A stretch of DNA of 64,000 nt from Phlebopus portentosus. Its lineage: Eukaryota; Basidiomycota; Agaricomycetes; Boletales; Boletinellaceae. Location of the stretch: contig JAYXKI010000002.1 of NCBI GenBank assembly GCA_037892935.1, positions 2,046,001 to 2,110,000 on the forward strand, in the 5' to 3' direction. The notes under the pieces were generated by a model, which worked only from the letters and a program-made list of their open reading frames with translations, was not told the DNA's origin and did not search any database. A program made the position numbers and the translations under genes. This document shows, piece after piece, positions 24,279 to 36,035 of this stretch; positions within the stretch are counted from its first letter, which is position 1, and each line of letters starts with the position of its first letter.

Positions 24279-24536
24279 CTGTGTCGACTATCGCATTGAA
24301 CCGCAATGCGTCAAAGCTGGTCAAGTTGCCCGGAGTCGTCGTCGTCGTCGATACGCAACTTGTAGTCGCGGACACGGCGCAGAAGGTGAGAAGACGGCGG
24401 CCGGATAAACCCGATATGCAGATTGACCGCTGGCGGGGTCGAGCACGAGCCTTGGTTTTCTTCAATCTCTCTATTTATTTCAGACTTTGTCTCCTACCAT
24501 CATCTTCCCTACAAGCAGCCGGGCATCTTGCCTAAC
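24279..24536. promoter_or_regulatory. Shared upstream region of COX16 and ADE12
   Basis: 258 bases separate the two divergent start codons, so both promoters must lie here. It contains pyrimidine-rich tracts toward ADE12. No specific factor site is claimed. Confidence 0.5.
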
Positions 24537-26156
<1,620 letters not shown>

Positions 26157-26271
26157 TGAAGAACACCACTTAGTCAAACATAAATGCGAATGTAAACTAG
26201 AAAATTTTCTCCAATAGAGGAACACAATGAAATGCGCAAGAGAACGTAGTAAAGAACAAGGAAAGCAAAAA

Positions 26272-29200
26272 CTATGAAGTAGATAACCCATCAACTCGAG
26301 TCATCTTCATCATCCCCCTCCCGAACCCAGCCGCAAGCGCGCTGAACCCGCCCTCCTTAACCTCCGACACAAACACGTCATGTTGCCCGGCAAGCCGCTC
26401 GTTATTCCGCCGAATCTCACGCAGCATACCGTGTTGCCTTGCGCAGTTGGGACACTCTTGCTCGTTTTCCACGAGACAGCGCTGGTGATAGCTGTGGTTG
26501 CACATGAAGTGCACTGTCGGTAGGTCGAGCTGCGCACCACAGGCCGAGCAACGCGTTACGTGGAAAACTCGCGGATGGTCTGGATCGGAGAGCTCTGCCA
26601 CTTGTTTGAGCTTCACGCGTGTCTCTTCGCGATAAGAGTTGATAAGCTGCTGATCCTATAGTCGAAAGAGAAGTGAGCACACATGAATACGACACAATAC
26701 TATTACACCGACTGCTTGAATCTCATCCTTGGACTCCCTAATCCGTGTCAATAGCCACTGCTTCACAAGTCCAACGCTCGTCACATTGTTTCTACTCAGC
26801 GCCTGTATCACGCTTAGCGGAGGCATGATCTTGTCGCGCTCGATCGTTTCCAGTATCCCCTCGAGCTCCTGAGAGTGCCTACTCAGAAGTTCCGCACTAG
26901 ACGTCAAGAACCGCAGTGCAAGCGGGTAGAGCTGATGGTTCTCCGGGCCGTACTTCTCCAGAGCGCGAAGCACTTGGGTCGATGCACCAGGTACGTGAGC
27001 CTCTGTCTCCTGAGCCATCCAGAATCGCAATACATCCTCATGCATTCCCAACTTCTCCCAGAGTAGCACCAAACCGGGTGTGAAATTACGCGTCGAACAG
27101 AGAATGAGCGCATGCGTCCGATCGTACGGTAAATCGCTCTTCAATAGAGCGAGTGCCTTTGCGTGGAGAGGGCCATCTTCGCCTTCATTTTGAGAAAGGG
27201 TAAGATATAGCTCAAGTAATGTATTCCATACGGCGATTTGATCGTGCTTATCTACTTCCTCATCCAAAGGAGCCGGAAGCGCATCGGTTGGAGATACCGA
27301 AGTCCCTTCCTCCGTCGTCTGACCCCATCGTCGTAAAGCGACGGCTTCCAGAAACACGACAAACTTGTCCATGTTACTGACAAAATGGGAGAAGTATTGT
27401 CTTGGGGAAGGTCGCTTTTCCGGTTTGGGCTTTACATTGATGGAGGTAGGAGCAGGAGATGCAGTACGAGAACTATCATGGACAGAAGCCGTTCGTCGCG
27501 GATGATGTCGAGGTTCGTCACCTGGTTTGACGGTAGCTACAGTAGCTGTTGAGGGAGAAGGTGGTACACTATCAGAGGTGCTTGCCGTTCGGCCTAGAGC
27601 GAGATAGGATAGATACGAAGGAGCTGCAGGTGCATTTTTCTTCGCTGATGGGTCATCAGCATCAGAAAAGTGGGGATTGTTACCGACGCAAATATCAATC
27701 AAAAGTTGGGTTGTCTCGTCTGGCAAGTTTGCGAGAAGAACACGACCGTATCGAGCTAAGTTATTCTCCGTCTTGTTGTATTGTCAGTAAAAACTGATTC
27801 TGTAAAGTCATTTGATAGAACACACCGAGTCGGGTTCAAGACGTCGTAAATATGTAAGCGCGTCCTTGTAATTTGCCGCATCCTCGACTTGGATGCGCAG
27901 GTAGTCTTCGTGTCGCTTATATTTCTTCGCGAGGTAGCTCGCATGCTCGAAATATCCAGCTTGTCGACATACTCGGATAGCAGTCTCCAGATCGAATGGT
28001 GGTTCATCTCGAGTCACGTCATTATCCGAAGAGGGTCGTGCTTCGGCCTTGATAAAGCTGTCAAGACGAGCTACGTCCTTCAACTTTGTGTAGGTGTTGA
28101 GGAGGAGCGTAGTGTGTTCTGAGTTCGCAAGACCGAGCGAATGGAGGTCTTGGAGATATGTAACGAGGTTATGGATACGTTGTGCATCGAGGAACTGCAT
28201 GTTTATGATTAGCAACTACTTATGCCCGAGCGATGTGCTGGAGTCTGACCTTTCGAATAACGTAGCTAGGCTGCAAATATCCAATTGTCTTTATATACTG
28301 TTGCATAGCCCCATCATAGTCGCCTTTGCTATATAAATGATCCCCGTATTGTCGGTGAATATCCGCGACGCTCGATTCGTCGAGTCCTTGTGACTTAGCA
28401 AGGTTCAGTGCCAGCAAATACAAGCTCTTTTGGTAAAGCATTTCTAGCTTTTCCGGTGTGGACTTCTCTTCAAGACACCATAACTGTGAACATACTCCAA
28501 TGAGCTTTTAAACAGTCTCTCGGAGTAGAGACACACCTTTCCGTCATTCGTCAGTACGTATATGTGACCCCATTCAGACACAACGGCTCGCACACCCTCA
28601 ACAAACGTACTAGAATGAGCGACGAACTTGTTCTCTAGGTCGAATACAGTGACCTTTGAGACGTCCGTTCGGTCAGGTAGTTGATTCCTGGCGACGAAGT
28701 TCCTCACGGTTGCTGAATTCGATGCCGCAGAAGGGAAGAAAGGAGGAGAAACGATGACCAAATAGTTAAGATGGGTGTAAATTGACGATTTATGGCCTGT
28801 GAGCTTGGGTGTCAAAACAAACTAAAGCGTACATGGTTGAAATAATACCTTCGTACGCAACCGAAGCACCCCTGCCTTCTGTTCCATACATGTAGATAGC
28901 CTCGTCGCGAGCGACGATCATATCTCTCGCTCGCCAGTCCATTTCCGCACAACCAAGAGCACCTCCTACCTCGTCCACGACCCGAGGTCCAGAACCGCTA
29001 CCCTTTCCAGAGACCTGGAAACAGAGAACACGATTCGTTGTCGTAGCGAATAGATGCAAGTGTGGTGATTCTTCCGCTTGCGCGGCGCTAGGTTCACGGA
29101 ATCCGAGTCCGGTAATCGGTTCAGTTGGTGCCTCAAGCAGTACACGTGCTTTGGAAAGCGCAGAAAGAGCTGCTGAGCTGGAAAGTGACTGGTCAAGATG

Positions 29201-29903
29201 TCGGTAGAGAAGAATGGTGCCGTCGGCGAGTCCAATAGCAAGATGCGACAGCGAAGCAGATAAGGCTATCGTAGATACCTATGAAACAGTCAGAGATATT
29301 CTAGGGTAACAATGGTCCCACTGACAGGATGAGGTCGAGTTCCGTGCTGAATTTTCACAGAACGAAGTAAAGTAGGTTCTCCAGTCTTCTTGTCTGTTCT
29401 GCTGAGGTCCCAGATTTTCAGTAACGGAGAAGGGATGCTCTCTTCTTCCTAAACCATCAAATGAATATATATTAAGACTGATTCAGTGAACGCTCACTCC
29501 TATCGTGACCAGAGTGCCTTTCCTGTCGACCATGTGCGTCACTCTCCCTCCAGCATGCGCAACCCAGCTCCTGGTGGACTCGAACTCTTTATTAAGGACA
29601 TGAATATTTCCATATATATCTGCCAGAAGCACTCCAAATGTCGATGAAGAAAGCACAGATATTTCCGGCGTGTTCTTGATTCATAGTAAGCAAGATCCTG
29701 CACCGGCCGACCAGAATTCACTTACCTTGAATATTTCTGGCGGATTGGCTAAATCATGCGCATCCTTTACTAGGGTAGCATCGAAGAAAGGGAAATGCTT
29801 CCACTACCCGGGCACATGTCATAAGTTGAACTTGTTGTTACAAAGGACTTGAACGTACTGTAGGAGGAGCATTGATTGTGCTTCCTTGGACGGAACCAGA
29901 CAT
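26272..29903 (-). CDS. VPS11: Vacuolar sorting protein Vps11 (HOPS/CORVET core subunit)
   Basis: A long multi-exon gene. The start at 29903 (MSGSVQGST) is followed by WKHFPFFDATLVKD, the usual Vps11 opening. Further blocks are SWVAHAGGRVTHMVDRKGTL, KIWDLSRTDKKTGEPTLLRS, VARDEAIYMYGTEGRGAS and KVTVFDLENKFVAHSSTF, which form the N-terminal beta-propeller. The alpha-solenoid follows (DIHRQYGDHLYSKGDYDGAM, LNTYTKLKDVARLDSFIKAE). The C-terminus holds a RING-H2 domain: CSACGAQLDLPTVHFMCNHS then YHQRC and CPNC. Vps11 is a scaffold and E3-like subunit shared by the HOPS and CORVET tethers on vacuoles and endosomes. An insert of about 90 Ser/Pro-rich residues interrupts the solenoid near 27.4-27.7 kb. 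It converges with ADE12, the stops being 115 bases apart. Confidence 0.94.
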
Positions 29904-30218
29904 CTCTATGATATGATATTGGCCTGTGACGTTCTGCGCTTTCATATGAGTGCTTCTTACGAAAAGTAGCAAAAAAATTATTCTGGATTCTGACTTACGA
30001 TAAGCTAGAGTGCCAGGCGATCTGCAGTCATGGTTGTAAGTCCAAACGTGAAGGGACGCGGCGGCGTTCATCAACGTTCACGCGAAAGGATGGATCACGT
30101 GCGTTACGCGTTATGACTACGTAATTGATGGTCGGAATTAAAGCTGCGCTGCGCTGCGCGTCTGCAACTTGCCTTCAACTTCAAATACAATCTTGTTATC
30201 ACACTTGTCGCTACCAGA
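29904..30218. promoter_or_regulatory. Shared upstream region of VPS11 and the NAD(P)-binding reductase
   Basis: 315 bases separate the divergent starts. GC-rich repeats (gctgcgctgcgctgcgcg) sit at 30143-30160. An alternative in-frame upstream ATG for VPS11 was not needed. Confidence 0.45.
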
Positions 30219-30869
30219 ATGCGAGTACTCGTCCTCGGCGGTACGGGTTCCATTGGGAAGCTTGTGATTCGGGACCTGCTTGAGGCTTCACACGCGGTCG
30301 TTGTTTACGCGCGTTCACCGGAGAAGCTGCCGGATGATATCGCATCCAATCCCAACATCACTGTCGTCAAAGGAGAACTTGCGGACCCTGCTGCCCTTTC
30401 CGGTGCTCTGAAAGACGTCGAAGCAGTAGTATCGTCCCTCGGACCTTCACGCACCAATCCTCCTGGCAATCCAATTGCGAAGGGTTACTCAGTCCTCATT
30501 CAATGCATGCGTGAGGCTGGCATCAAGCGACTCATCGCACTAGGGACCGCTTCCATCTCAGATGAGAACGATAAGAAGGATACGACGTTTTGGCTAGCTG
30601 TGCAGACAATAAAGTTCGGCGCTCATCATGCCTACACTGACATCGTCGCAGTCGGCGAGACGATCCGCAAAGAAGGTGCTGACCTCGACTGGACGATTGC
30701 ACGAGTGCCAATTCTTACGAACGGTCAAACTCGTGAGTATCAGTTAGGATACTTGGGAGATGGAAAGCGGAACACTACCTTGACGCGTATCGGTTACGCG
30801 ACGTTCATTGTTGACGAGTTGAGGCTGAACGAGTGGATCAAGAAAGCACCATTCATATCTGTTCCTTAA
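30219..30869 (+). CDS. NAD(P)-binding Rossmann protein, atypical SDR (NmrA / BLVRB-like)
   Basis: A single exon of 216 codons. It starts MRVLVLGGTGSIGKLVIRDL, a dinucleotide-binding GGTGSIG loop (residues 7-13). ADPAALSGALKDVEAVVSSL and GIKRLIALGTAS follow, the usual NAD(P)H-binding-domain pattern, then DLDWTIARVPILTNG. The family includes flavin/biliverdin reductases and NmrA-like redox sensors. The substrate is unknown. Lack of introns is unusual for this window. Confidence 0.85.
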   Translation: MRVLVLGGTGSIGKLVIRDLLEASHAVVVYARSPEKLPDDIASNPNITVVKGELADPAALSGALKDVEAVVSSLGPSRTNPPGNPIAKGYSVLIQCMREAGIKRLIALGTASISDENDKKDTTFWLAVQTIKFGAHHAYTDIVAVGETIRKEGADLDWTIARVPILTNGQTREYQLGYLGDGKRNTTLTRIGYATFIVDELRLNEWIKKAPFISVP

Positions 30870-31892
30870 CTTTCTCATGGACACTTTTATGGACTTCTCT
30901 CATGGGCTTTCTTCGCGTTCGGGCTTGCTGCACATTATGCTATTTTGTTGCTTTATTGTTGAATGACCACATCACACTCTCCTAGCTATGCAATGCATTT
31001 ACTTGACCTTTTTAATCCTGTTCTGCATGGTATTCTATCAGGACCAGACGAGAGATAACCATCTTTGAGTCGCCTTCAAATCGAGGTAAATCACGAATGA
31101 CTTGATTTTTGAATATCTTCCTGATACTTTCTCCTTTAGGCGGATGGCTTCCCTCGGATTTTCTCTAGATATGCAATGCATCTCTTTGTCCTTTTTTTCG
31201 TTCCTGTTCCGCATGACATTCTGTTGAGATCAAGTTTTCAAAGGAGAGACGACCATTTATGAATCGACTTTAAAATCATCTGAGGTAAATCACGAATGCC
31301 TCAATCTTTGATTATTACCGCCGACTTTTCTCTCTTTCGGGCGGAAAGCTTTCCTCTGATGTACTTGATGGTTGATCCCCAAGAAAACAGGGAACTTTAT
31401 CATGGTGGCAACTGGGTTATGACCCTCCCACGTAGTCTTCAGTGACGAAGCCAGGGACAGGAACTTTCTTTTACGCCTGGCATCGACGCAGTATCCTCTG
31501 ACTGAACAGAGCTCAGGACATCCAGATGATTGACCATTCGTTTTCCCTTTAAGCGGGGTCCCAACGTCTCACCATCTTTTCATCCCTGCTTCAAGGTCTG
31601 TCGATTTGGTTATTGGCCTTGTCTCCGGTTATCACGGCTTATTGTCTTCTTCAGCAATTCTCTGCTTTATTCGGAGACTTCTATTGCCACGATTAGGCAC
31701 CCAATGACCCATATGCATGTCTGCCGGGCACGTTGTAGCCTCATGACTTGCCGTGCGTGCTTGCCTTACTTGCCTTTTCTTACTACAGCGTTCCTCACCT
31801 TAGTCCATCAACCTGCGTTTTGAGTGCCCCATCTAGTCCCAGAGCTGGTGTTGGTTGAAACTTGGCGACATCTGTAAAAGCCTGACCCCATC
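30870..31892. other. Intergenic stretch containing a tandem repeat
   Basis: No gene. Contains the imperfect direct repeat described separately (30982-31363). The rest is pyrimidine-rich and leads into the first BTB gene. Confidence 0.5.
30982..31363. repeat. Imperfect tandem direct repeat, two units of about 183 bases
   Basis: Unit 1 begins ctagctatgcaatgcat at 30982 and unit 2 ctagatatgcaatgcat at 31165. Further matched blocks occur in order: cctgttctgcatg versus cctgttccgcatg, gaggtaaatcacgaatg in both, and ggcggatggcttccctc versus ggcggaaagctttcctc. The units are diverged and non-coding. Confidence 0.8.
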
Positions 31893-32785
31893 ATGGTTGA
31901 AGGACCTGCACCTAGACCTGTCCCACGGACAGAACTCGAGACTATTATGAGTGGTCTCTCTTCATCCACCAGCATCGGCAAACCAAGAGACAATCATTAT
32001 TATTTTACCCTCACGACCTTCGAGGTATGGACAGAGCTGATGACTTCCAGTACAAGCCTAACTTCTAGTGATCGATTCGAGAAAGGTCGAAGACATCATG
32101 TTTAGAGTTCCTCGTCTTCCCTTCGAGGCGGAATCGCAAATCTTCAGGGACATGTTCGCATTGCCCACTGATGTACCAGCTGATGGAAACAGTGATGAGA
32201 TGCCTTTAGTCCTGCATGGCGTCAGTGCAAAGGACTTTCGTGCTTTCCTAAAAGTTCTTTTCGACCCGTGGGTAGCGGATCGCATCAAATTACCGAGATA
32301 ATTTTGACTTACGTTCGATGCTTTTCAGTGCCCACGCTCCGCAGAGTGAGCCGACCCAAGATGAATGGACCTCGGTGATGCGTCTTGCGCACATGTGGTG
32401 CTGCGATAGATTGTTCGCTCTCGCGATTAGCAAGCTTGACATGCTCATTGCCGACCCGGTAGCCAAAATCGTGCTTGCCAAGGCGTTTGGTATCAAGGAC
32501 TGGTTGCTTCCCGCTTATTTCGAACTTGCAACCCGTAAAGAGTCGTTTACACTGGAAGAGGCTAATAAACTGGGTATAGAGTGCCTGGTGAGGCTGGCTG
32601 AAGTGAGAGAGTCACGGTACAGACGACTTCTCGGTAACCAAGAAGAGATCTTGTCCCGGAGCCTGTCGTACCGGTCATACGAATATGAAGAGGTCGAAGA
32701 AGTGAATCCTGCACGGATGAAGGATGTTGGATTCTTGGACGCTGATGTACGAAGCGCAATTGCTCAAGCATTCAACTTGGGATGA
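31893..32785 (+). CDS. BTB/POZ-like domain protein, copy 1
   Basis: Three exons (31893-32024, 32086-32267, 32329-32785) join in frame to 256 residues. After a short N-terminus, YYFTLTTFEVEDIMFRVPRL begins a BTB-type fold with FRDMFALP and LVLHGVSAKDFRAFLKVLFD. A helical C-terminal part follows (WTSVMRLAHMWCCDRLFALA, then KLGIECLVRLAEVRESRYRR). This is the layout of the large Agaricomycete BTB-like family, in which the domain mediates dimerisation or cullin binding. Partners are unknown. A paralogue with the same intron positions follows at 33506. Confidence 0.75.
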
Positions 32786-33505
32786 GGTCTCAACAATGTG
32801 TTCCTAGTATATGGTTCTTTACGTGCACTGTGACTTTCACTTACTAACCTAGCTAGACAAACATTAACCAAGGCTAGTTTCACTTGTATGGTGCATCAAG
32901 GTTCCATATCAGATAGAAAGACCTATACTCGATGGAATTCTATCCGGATTTGAGGTGTCCATTTGGATGCGGTGCATTTTAAGATTGATTTGAGGACGCG
33001 ATAAACAAACATTCAGTTGAGTTCGAGACTCGGGTATAACCTCCCGATTTCGTGGTAGGTCTTACGACGTCTGTTCTGTCTTTCCCCTTTGATATACTGC
33101 TGGACGCATCTTATTCGCAGTCTTTGACGGTAGCGCAGCGCAATTGGTCACAGGGCGCTTAATTGTGTTTATAGCCAGTGACTCGACACTGTCTCGGATT
33201 CAGAACGTGTTCCGAGTGCCCTTTTCTGCGTTTACAACCAGAATTAAAGTACATCGAAAAGCCATTGCGCTTACCTATGTTTCGCGCGAATATTTTTCAT
33301 ATGCAACCAATGTGGTCTTTAAGGACCGTTTCTTTCTTGTCGTGTTTGCAATTGAGACTTCAAGTCAGCAAACTTAGACCCCAGCTTTCAATATAGCTGG
33401 AACACGCGCCATTGCTTCGAGGGCACCTCGTTGAAATGGCATGCTAGGCCTAGGGTAATATATCCAGCCTCAACCTCTCTGCTAGACGTGCTGCAAACCT
33501 CCATC
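32786..33505. other. Spacer between the two BTB-like genes
   Basis: No coding evidence. Contains a short pyrimidine/AT mix and the 5' flank of copy 2. Confidence 0.5.
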
Positions 33506-34418
33506 ATGACCACCGACCGTGCTAATCCTGCTGGACCCAACGTGAAGCCGAGGCACAGGGATGATGAATTCTATATTAACTTTATAATTTTCGAGGTACA
33601 GTCTCAATGATTTCTCCTTGGTAATTGGCAAATGGATGGCTAAATTTTGACCACACAGGTTGAGAGTATCCTGTTCAGAGTTCCTCGCCATCCATTCGAA
33701 GCAAATTCAGAAACGTTCAGAGACATGTTTGCGTCGATCCCTGCGACCTTGACAGCTGAAGGAAGCAGCGATATCAATCCTCTGATCCTGAATGGCGTGA
33801 CTGCAACAGACTTTCGTGCACTGGTAAAAGCTCTTCTCAGCCCATATGTAATCAGAAATCATCTACTTTGATGCGAAATTGACATTTCCTAGAGCGTACG
33901 GGTCAAAGATCGAACTGAATGTGACAGAATGGATCTCAGTACTTCGTCTTGCGCACTTATGGACCTTCGAAAAGTTATTAGACGCCGCGATTGAAGAGAT
34001 CGATCGATTATCCAGCGATCCAGCGTTGAAGATCTCGCTCGCGAAAAAGTACAACGTCTCGAAGTGGCTCAGGCGAAATTACTTCAAGCTCGTAATGAGG
34101 CTGGAGCCACTCACTGCCTCGGAAGCGGAGACGATCGGTACACAGTGCGTTTTGAAATTGTGCGAAATACGAGAGTCGCGGTTTAAGTGGGTTCTCGACG
34201 GGCGGATCCGAAATTTATGGGGTGAAGAGCCTCGCCCTATTTCTTGGGGCATCGATGTTCATTCCAGTAGCCAAAAACAAACCGAGGACAAATTGCCTGC
34301 CTTACAGATTGGCCTGGATCCAAACGTATTCAGCGACAAGATAACAGCAAGTTATGTCATGCAGCTGCAGTCCGCCGTTCACGAGGCCATCACCAAGGCT
34401 TTTGAATTAGATGACTAA
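33506..34418 (+). CDS. BTB/POZ-like domain protein, copy 2 (second intron donor altered)
   Basis: Exons 33506-33595, 33659-33843 and 33893-34418 are homologous to copy 1 and keep the same phases, giving 267 residues. Matching blocks are FYINFIIFEVESILFRVPRH, FRDMFASIP, LILNGVTATDFRALVKALLS, WISVLRLAHLWTFEKLLDAA and IGTQCVLKLCEIRESRFKWV. The C-terminus is longer than in copy 1 by about 35 residues. At the second intron, copy 1 has CC followed by GTGGGT, but copy 2 has CC followed by ATATGT. The in-phase donor is therefore AT rather than GT; using the GT four bases downstream shifts the frame. Copy 2 may use a rare AT-AG intron, be mis-spliced, or be an early pseudogene. Everything after the junction remains open. 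Confidence 0.65.
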
Positions 34419-34623
34419 AGAGCGCGTTTGTTAATTGATCTATCGAATTCAATACACATGTGGTCCTTTCAACCATCTACGGCACAGTGACGCAGCCTTC
34501 GATGAAGTTCGATGCAAATGCGAAGGAACCATTCGTTTGCAAAGCGCCCAGTGCGCCGGATTGAGTGAGGCGAAAGCGTAGATCCAAGTATATGTCGAGA
34601 CCATGCGTTGGAAGCGGAATCTT

Positions 34624-35819
34624 TCAGTTATTAGAATCTGCCTGCAGTTCTTCAAACTTTTGCCTGGCTAGCCGTATATTGATTTTTATGGCGGTAGTTT
34701 CTATTCGTATCATCAGTCAAGCCCGCAATGAGGCCGATGGAATTACTTACCTATTGTTGGATCATGCACGATAACCATGATGTATGTATTCCTGGTGAGC
34801 TCGTCCAGAACGGCCGTGTATTCGGGTAGCTCCATTTCCAGACATCGAAACTCCTCTCGTGCTCGCATGCACGAAAGCTTGAAAGCTTTGACCAATTCCG
34901 AGGTCCGTTCATAACGGGTTGGTTGTAGCTGGTGAGGGTCAGATTCCTGTGCAGCACTCCCGTCTGCGGTGGTCAGATCTGAGGAGGACGAACCGTTACT
35001 AGTCTGATTGATGGAGGGCGCGGTGTTTGTCCGTTGGGAAGTTGCGATTACCAGGAATGTCGTTCGCTCGAAAAGTATAACTTCAGTCGCGCTGCAAGCC
35101 TCCGCGAACGTTGTCAAATGCTTGCTGAGGATGGCAGCATTTGGAATAAGGGTATGAACGATGCGAGACCATGCCTGGAAAGATGTGAATATATTTCTGT
35201 CATTCAAGGCTTAAGAAAAAAATCACTTTGTAGAGGCTCTCATCATAGATGCTAGTACCGAAAACAGTGATACCCACATCCCCGCTTGCTTTCTGGATGG
35301 CTGCGGTCTTCTCCTCAAGTTTCTGCTTCCTTTTGTGACGTACGAGGTCCATTTTGTGGACCAGCAAGAACACCACTGCATCAGGCTGAACTTCTTCAAA
35401 GATTCAAGGCAATCATGATAGTACCAAAGATCCTTCTCCATTTCACGAGATTCGACATCAAAGACGTAAATAAGGACACCAACGTGTTGGAATATCGTGC
35501 TGCGCTGTGTCGAGAGATAGGAGTCCATGAAGGAATCTTGCCCGCCGCAGTCCCATAAATTGAGGATCAGGTCGCCCAAGAAGCGTACATGATTTTGCTC
35601 CACATCGATCGTTGCCCCAAGACGCGAAGTGAGGGAAGCTTGGTTGTTCGAACTGCAAATTCACAATATTACATCCGTCTACTATTGAGAGGTGGGAGCT
35701 CTTACAAGATTACAGATCGCATTGAGGTCTTCCCGCTCCCCGATGCTCCCATCAAAAGTACCTGCTACCGCCTGAGTATGTCTTCACTTACTTTGCGAAT
35801 GCCATACCTTCTTCTTCAT
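34624..35819 (-). CDS. GTR1: Rag-type small GTPase Gtr1 (frame interrupted once)
   Basis: The start is MKKK at 35819 (exon 35808-35819), then exon 35706-35761 with the P-loop [12 protein letters not shown]. Exon 3 starts at 35652 with [20 protein letters not shown], then [20 protein letters not shown] and [20 protein letters not shown]. The G4 motif [11 protein letters not shown] follows, then the C-terminal roadblock-type domain ending [16 protein letters not shown] with stop at 34624. Gtr1 pairs with Gtr2 on the vacuole and signals amino-acid sufficiency to TORC1. At about 35384 the frame changes between SLKKFS and [12 protein letters not shown]. The minus strand has AGCCTG where AGCCCTG would restore the universal FSPDA sequence. 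The gene is divergent from eIF3c. Confidence 0.9.
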
Positions 35820-36035
35820 GTTGATGCGAAATAACTTTGCGCGGCGTCGGCCAAAAAGTGCGTTAAATAATAGATCTGAAAGAAGATCGGCGTTTCATCA
35901 AAAAAAAAGGAAACTGTGTGACAAAGTAACCCTATTCAGCATGATGACAAGGACAAAAATTCACGAAGCTTGCCTGCTGCAACTTCTGCGCGGTTCATCG
36001 TCATTACACGCATCAGTTAGATCAATACTACCGCC
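35820..36035. promoter_or_regulatory. Shared upstream region of GTR1 and eIF3c
   Basis: Only 216 bases separate the divergent starts, so the two housekeeping genes probably share a bidirectional promoter. It contains an A-run at 35901-35910. Confidence 0.5.

Noticed and set aside
29838..30074. Alternative upstream start for VPS11 in another open frame
   Set aside because: The frame differs from the conserved WKHFPFFDA block; the ATG at 29903 joins it in phase.
33010..33060. Possible tRNA T-arm (gttcgagactc)
   Set aside because: No acceptor stem, anticodon arm or D-arm at the right spacing.
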